Shown in pieces: positions 5,597 to 7,460 of a DNA stretch of 7,460 nucleotides (position 1 is its first letter; every line of letters starts with the position of its first letter). The stretch covers positions 1 through 7,460 of the forward strand of contig MGRY01000139.1 of NCBI GenBank assembly GCA_001799045.1. Direction: 5' to 3'. The translations under genes were made by a program, and so were the position numbers. The notes below the pieces were generated by a model. The model was not told where the DNA came from and searched no databases. It saw only the letters and a program-made list of their open reading frames with translations. Origin of the DNA: Deltaproteobacteria bacterium RIFCSPLOWO2_02_56_12 (GTDB taxonomy: Bacteria > Desulfobacterota > Binatia > UBA9968).

Positions 5597-6049
5597 TTAG
5601 GCCAGCGTGAAAAAAGTTCCCCTGGCGACCGGGCGCCAGGTGTCAACCACGACATAACCATCGGGACCCTGAAAGATCTTAAACCACGGCAGAGGCTTTT
5701 GGGCTGGACCGCGCAGCACGCGCCCGCCGGTATCGAATCTGCTCCCATGGCACGGGCACTGGTAGCCCCACTCCAACTTGCCTACCGTGCATCCGAGGTG
5801 TGTGCAGACGGCCGACATCGCCATGATCCCCTCTCCTGTTGATGTGATAAAAAGCCGGCTTTCCGGGAGCAGCATCCGGCTCCCCAGCGGGAAGTCCTCG
5901 GGCTTTCCAATCTTGAACATCGCGGGAGGACCGAAGACAAGTTCGGGGACAAGAAACCTGAAAGAGCCCAAGCTCAAAAGGGTACCTGGAATCCCTACGC
6001 TGCCCCAGGCTAACCAATTAAGAAACTCCTGGCGCGACAGCTTTTTCAT
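5597..6049 (-). CDS. Membrane-anchored Rieske [2Fe-2S] protein, 150 aa
   Basis: This is a complete Rieske protein of the quinol-oxidising-complex type. An N-terminal segment (KLSRQEFLNW, then a hydrophobic stretch at about 13-39) forms a signal anchor like the Tat anchors of these proteins. The cluster domain (about 45-145) has CTHLGC at 82-87 and CPCHGSRFD at 98-106. By family rule Cys82, His84, Cys98 and His101 bind the cluster, and Cys87 with Cys100 form the disulfide. The Tat motif is degenerate: SRQ replaces SRR. The start at 6047-6049 overlaps the preceding stop (ATGA) and is preceded by GGAGGAGG. A longer frame to 6148 is Arg-rich and overlaps the 68-aa gene out of frame. No cytochrome b gene is adjacent, so its electron-transfer partner is unknown. 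Its position just before copA suggests a redox role in metal handling, which is inference. Confidence 0.93.
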   Translation of the reverse strand: MKKLSRQEFLNWLAWGSVGIPGTLLSLGSFRFLVPELVFGPPAMFKIGKPEDFPLGSRMLLPESRLFITSTGEGIMAMSAVCTHLGCTVGKLEWGYQCPCHGSRFDTGGRVLRGPAQKPLPWFKIFQGPDGYVVVDTWRPVARGTFFTLA

Positions 6050-6252
6050 CTTCCCATTCCTCCTCCCTGCGCAAAATCTCTCTCCGCTCGGGGTTCGTTC
6101 GGTCTCCCTCTTCGCTTCCTGAAGCGCGGAGTCAGTGCACGCGGCCATGGCACTATGCTAGCAAAGATGATCACTACTAACGCTAGGATGACAGCCGGAA
6201 GGGCGATACCGACCGCCGCAAGGAAAAACAATACGATTTTCTCTGCAGTCAT
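6046..6252 (-). CDS. Small single-helix membrane protein, 68 aa
   Basis: A short N-terminus (MTAEK) leads into one long hydrophobic stretch (about 6-35, VLFFLAAVGIALPAVILALV and onward). A basic Arg/Pro-rich tail follows, with FRKRRGRPNEPR and the end QGGGMGR. The positive tail predicts N-out, C-in topology. The ATG at 6250-6252 lies 5 bases after the DUF5676-like stop, with AAGGG very close upstream, so coupling is likely. Its last four bases overlap the Rieske start, and its end carries the Rieske ribosome binding site. I do not recognise a family. It may serve as an anchor or assembly partner of the Rieske protein; that is inference from position. Confidence 0.68.
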   Translation of the reverse strand: MTAEKIVLFFLAAVGIALPAVILALVVIIFASIVPWPRALTPRFRKRRGRPNEPRAERDFAQGGGMGR

Positions 6253-6257
6253 TTCCC

Positions 6258-6515
6258 TTACGCAGTCCTTGCCCTAAAGAAATTAAACGTCGGAACAAAA
6301 ACCAGGGCCGTGTAAAGAGCGTATAGGATCACTTCAACGAGCCCGAGAAAAAAAGAGCCCCAGCTAATCCCCTTAAACCCCGGCAACAGCGCTTCCCACA
6401 CTTTCGTCATCGCAAAGCCGGGAAAGGCCAGGTCCCAAAGAATGCAGAGCGTAAATGTTATCGCCCCGAACGCGCTCAGGCTCAGCGCCACCTCCATGAA
6501 TCTTAGAGGGTTCAT
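6258..6515 (-). CDS. DUF5676-like two-helix membrane protein, 85 aa
   Basis: The protein has two hydrophobic helices (about 9-32 and 52-76) joined by a loop with VWEALLPGFKGISWGSFFLG. It ends in a conserved-looking VFVPTFNFF. The combination LLPGF, WGSFFLGLVE and ALVFVPxxNFF matches the DUF5676 family as I know it: small membrane proteins of unknown function often seen near metal genes. The start at 6513-6515 has GAGGAGGTGAA a few bases upstream and gives normal family length. The reading frame of the upstream HMA gene runs through the first 143 bases of this gene in another frame, which is unlikely to be the natural end of that gene. The stop lies 5 bases before the 68-aa gene. Confidence 0.85.
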   Translation of the reverse strand: MNPLRFMEVALSLSAFGAITFTLCILWDLAFPGFAMTKVWEALLPGFKGISWGSFFLGLVEVILYALYTALVFVPTFNFFRARTA

Positions 6516-6969
6516 GTTTGTTCACCTCCTCTTTTAGAGAACTTGGAAGGGAAGTTCCCCAATTTACTACTGCCTCCCGGATTTCTTTCGGACTGACAAG
6601 GTTAGGAAGGTAGTCCACCACAATCCTAGAGCTTGCAAAATCAACCGACGCAGAGACGATCCCTTCTACCTTTTCGCTAAGCGTCGCCACTTTCACCTTC
6701 CAAGCCGGCGGGGGCATGGTGGGCTTGAAAGGAATCCTGAATTCCACCCTGTCGAGCGCAACCTTGTAGCCACGTTCTTTCAGCGCATCCACAATCTTCC
6801 TTATATTGGCGACGGTTGGATCGTAGCGAAGCTGCGCCCTTAGAGGCACCGCAAATCTCACCCCACCTTTTGAGACTCCCGATACTCCAGCTATTTCCTG
6901 CTCCAGCTTTGCCGAACAGCAGGAACAGCTTGGCACCATAACGTCTATACTAACCTCTCGATTCCTCAT
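6373..6969 (-). CDS. Tandem HMA-like metal-binding protein with a suspect 3' end
   Basis: Residues 5-70 form an HMA fold: VSIDVMVPSCSCCSAKLEQ with Cys15 and Cys18 in a CxxC loop, then the usual GVSGV, YDPT and IVDALKERGYKV elements. Residues 78-137 resemble a second HMA domain (KVKVATLSEKVEGIVSASVD, YLPNLVSPKEIREAVVNWG). It lacks any Cys; MPPPAW stands where the metal loop should be. After residue about 138 the frame (SSLKEEVNKHEPSKIHGG and onward) has no recognisable fold and overlaps the DUF5676-like gene by 143 bases. A one-base change in the GGGG run at 6557-6560 would end the protein either at a TAA at 6534-6536 or at a TGA overlapping the next ATG. The true gene therefore probably ends near 6512-6540, by frameshift or sequence error. 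The start has GAAGGTGAT just upstream. A soluble cytosolic metallochaperone for the ATPase is inferred. Confidence 0.68.
   Translation of the reverse strand: MRNREVSIDVMVPSCSCCSAKLEQEIAGVSGVSKGGVRFAVPLRAQLRYDPTVANIRKIVDALKERGYKVALDRVEFRIPFKPTMPPPAWKVKVATLSEKVEGIVSASVDFASSRIVVDYLPNLVSPKEIREAVVNWGTSLPSSLKEEVNKHEPSKIHGGGAEPERVRGDNIYALHSLGPGLSRLCDDESVGSAVAGV
6557..6560 (-). other. GGGG run, likely frameshift point in the HMA gene
   Basis: On the coding strand the codons read AAT TGG GGA ACT. Removing one G gives NWELPFQVL and a TAA 18 bases before the next ATG. Adding one G gives a stop as ATGA overlap with that ATG. Both outcomes suit the spacing of this operon better than the 143-base overlap of the present frame. 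Confidence 0.4.
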
Positions 6970-6994
6970 CGATCACCTTCCTTTTCATACTTTG

Positions 6995-7165
6995 CTACTC
7001 GCAGTGAGAGTGACCTCTCCCAACACTCAGGTATTTCTCAGGCTCTTTATCAAAGGCGATCTTGCAACCCTTGGCGCAGAAATAGTAGGTGTTCTCCTTG
7101 TATGTGGAAGTGGCTGCAGCCCGCTTCTCATCGACTTCCATGCCGCAAACTGGATCTTTCTCCAT
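6995..7165 (-). CDS. YHS-domain metal-binding protein, 56 aa
   Basis: Residues 3-46 are a complete YHS domain: KDPVCGMEVDEKRA at 3-16, then TYYFCAKGCKIAFDKEPEKY at 26-45. Cys7, Cys30 and Cys34 are the usual metal-binding cysteines. The domain also occurs at the start of some copper ATPases and in stand-alone metal proteins. An added tail, GRGHSHCE, brings two His and one Cys and may extend the metal site. The start at 7163-7165 has AGGAGG 8 bases upstream; a longer frame begins with a TTG and adds no YHS sequence. The protein has no signal peptide, so it should be cytosolic, consistent with metal sensing, storage or delivery to the ATPase. A 25-base spacer separates it from the HMA gene. Confidence 0.9.
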   Translation of the reverse strand: MEKDPVCGMEVDEKRAAATSTYKENTYYFCAKGCKIAFDKEPEKYLSVGRGHSHCE

Positions 7166-7173
7166 GATGGGTT

Positions 7174-7179
7174 CCTCCT
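7174..7179 (-). promoter_or_regulatory. Ribosome binding site of the YHS gene
   Basis: AGGAGG on the minus strand, 8 bases before the ATG at 7163-7165, decides the start against the in-frame TTG at 7226-7228. Confidence 0.7.
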
Positions 7180-7243
7180 TTAATAAAACATTGAACTCAG
7201 CCTCTGTACTCTGTGTCTTCTCCGCCAAGCGGCCTAACGCTTC

Positions 7244-7274
7244 TTTATACGCTTTCGCCCGCTCCGTTCCCCAA
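7244..7274 (-). promoter_or_regulatory. Tentative promoter upstream of the YHS gene
   Basis: On the minus strand TTGGGG (7269-7274) and TATAAA (7244-7249) are separated by 19 bases. The -10 is good and the -35 poor. The 19-base spacing is what MerR-family activated promoters use, but no clear dyad is visible in the spacer. The -35 lies partly over the stop region of the right-edge Rieske gene. It could start a transcript covering the YHS to copA genes, or be chance. Confidence 0.2.
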
Positions 7275-7276
7275 CG

Positions 7277-7460
7277 TCAGGCGGTCTTACTCACAACGAT
7301 TTTGTCCCCGCGCGCGTTAACCGTGTACGATTCCAAAGGCCTCGGTGGCGGCCCCGCGATGTTCTTGCCGGTCAAGTCGTAATGGCCGTTGTGGCAGGCG
7401 CACCAGATGTGGCCGAGATCGGGACGGTATTGAACGGTGCAGGCTAGATGGGTGCAAATC
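7277..7460 (-). CDS. C-terminal part of a second Rieske [2Fe-2S] protein, cut by the right edge
   Basis: Sixty codons are visible, from 7459 down to the TGA at 7277-7279, with no start in the window. The frame reads ICTHLACTVQYRPDLG, then HIWCACHNGHYDLTG, and ends KIVVSKTA. It has both Rieske motifs, CTHLAC and CACH. The first Cys and His of CTH, and the first Cys and the His of CACH, would bind the [2Fe-2S] cluster. The second Cys of each motif would form the disulfide. GPPPRPLESY is the usual strand after the second motif in bc1/b6f-type Rieske proteins. It differs from the complete Rieske protein in this window: HNGH replaces HGSR, and CTHLAC replaces CTHLGC. They are paralogues, not a recent duplication. 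A cytochrome b gene may lie just outside the window. Confidence 0.9.
   Translation of the reverse strand, partial: ICTHLACTVQYRPDLGHIWCACHNGHYDLTGKNIAGPPPRPLESYTVNARGDKIVVSKTA

Noticed and set aside
7227..7242. Hairpin AAGCG-N6-CGCTT upstream of the YHS gene as terminator
   Set aside because: The stem is short and no T tract follows on either strand.

Overview
The window is a compact bacterial gene cluster for copper or heavy-metal handling. Every supported gene lies on the minus strand, so the transcription order runs from the right edge to the left edge. Base composition is moderately GC-rich, and most genes have strong AGGAGG-type ribosome binding sites. Many neighbours overlap by ATGA or sit a few bases apart, as in a tightly coupled operon. 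The combination of YHS protein, HMA protein, DUF5676-like protein, Rieske protein, Cu(I) ATPase, DUF2933-like protein and Spy-like protein suggests an uncultured soil, sediment or groundwater bacterium of a Nitrospirota, Methylomirabilota or Desulfobacterota type. That placement is inference from family content only. No rRNA, tRNA, CRISPR array, transposase or integrase is visible, and there is no gene-free stretch over 300 bases.

Layout in transcription order. At the right edge is the C-terminal part of a Rieske [2Fe-2S] protein cut by the window. It is followed by a spacer of about 110 bases and a 56-aa YHS metal-binding protein. Next come a protein with tandem HMA-like domains whose reading frame runs unexpectedly into the next gene, a DUF5676-like two-helix membrane protein, a 68-aa single-helix membrane protein and a second, complete membrane-anchored Rieske protein of 150 aa. 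After a 96-base spacer comes the centrepiece, an 879-aa P1B-type Cu(I)-exporting ATPase (CopA family). Downstream of it are two small two-helix membrane proteins (76 and 82 aa), a 74-aa membrane protein with a His/Cys-rich tail, a 165-aa secreted Spy/CpxP/ZraP-like protein, a 22-aa single-helix micropeptide, a DUF2933-like protein, an isoprenylcysteine-carboxylmethyltransferase-like membrane enzyme and a 145-aa secreted protein of unknown function. A possible further gene start lies at the left edge.

Working model (inference). YHS and HMA proteins bind cytosolic metal and pass it to the ATPase, which moves Cu(I) out of the cytoplasm. The Spy-like protein and the His/Met/Cys-rich tails of the small membrane proteins would buffer metal or protect proteins at the outer face of the membrane. 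The Rieske proteins suggest an electron-transfer link, for example to quinone or metal redox, but no cytochrome b partner is visible. The least explained parts are the string of small membrane proteins around copA, the 22-aa micropeptide, the cytochrome-b-less Rieske protein and the frame problem in the HMA gene.
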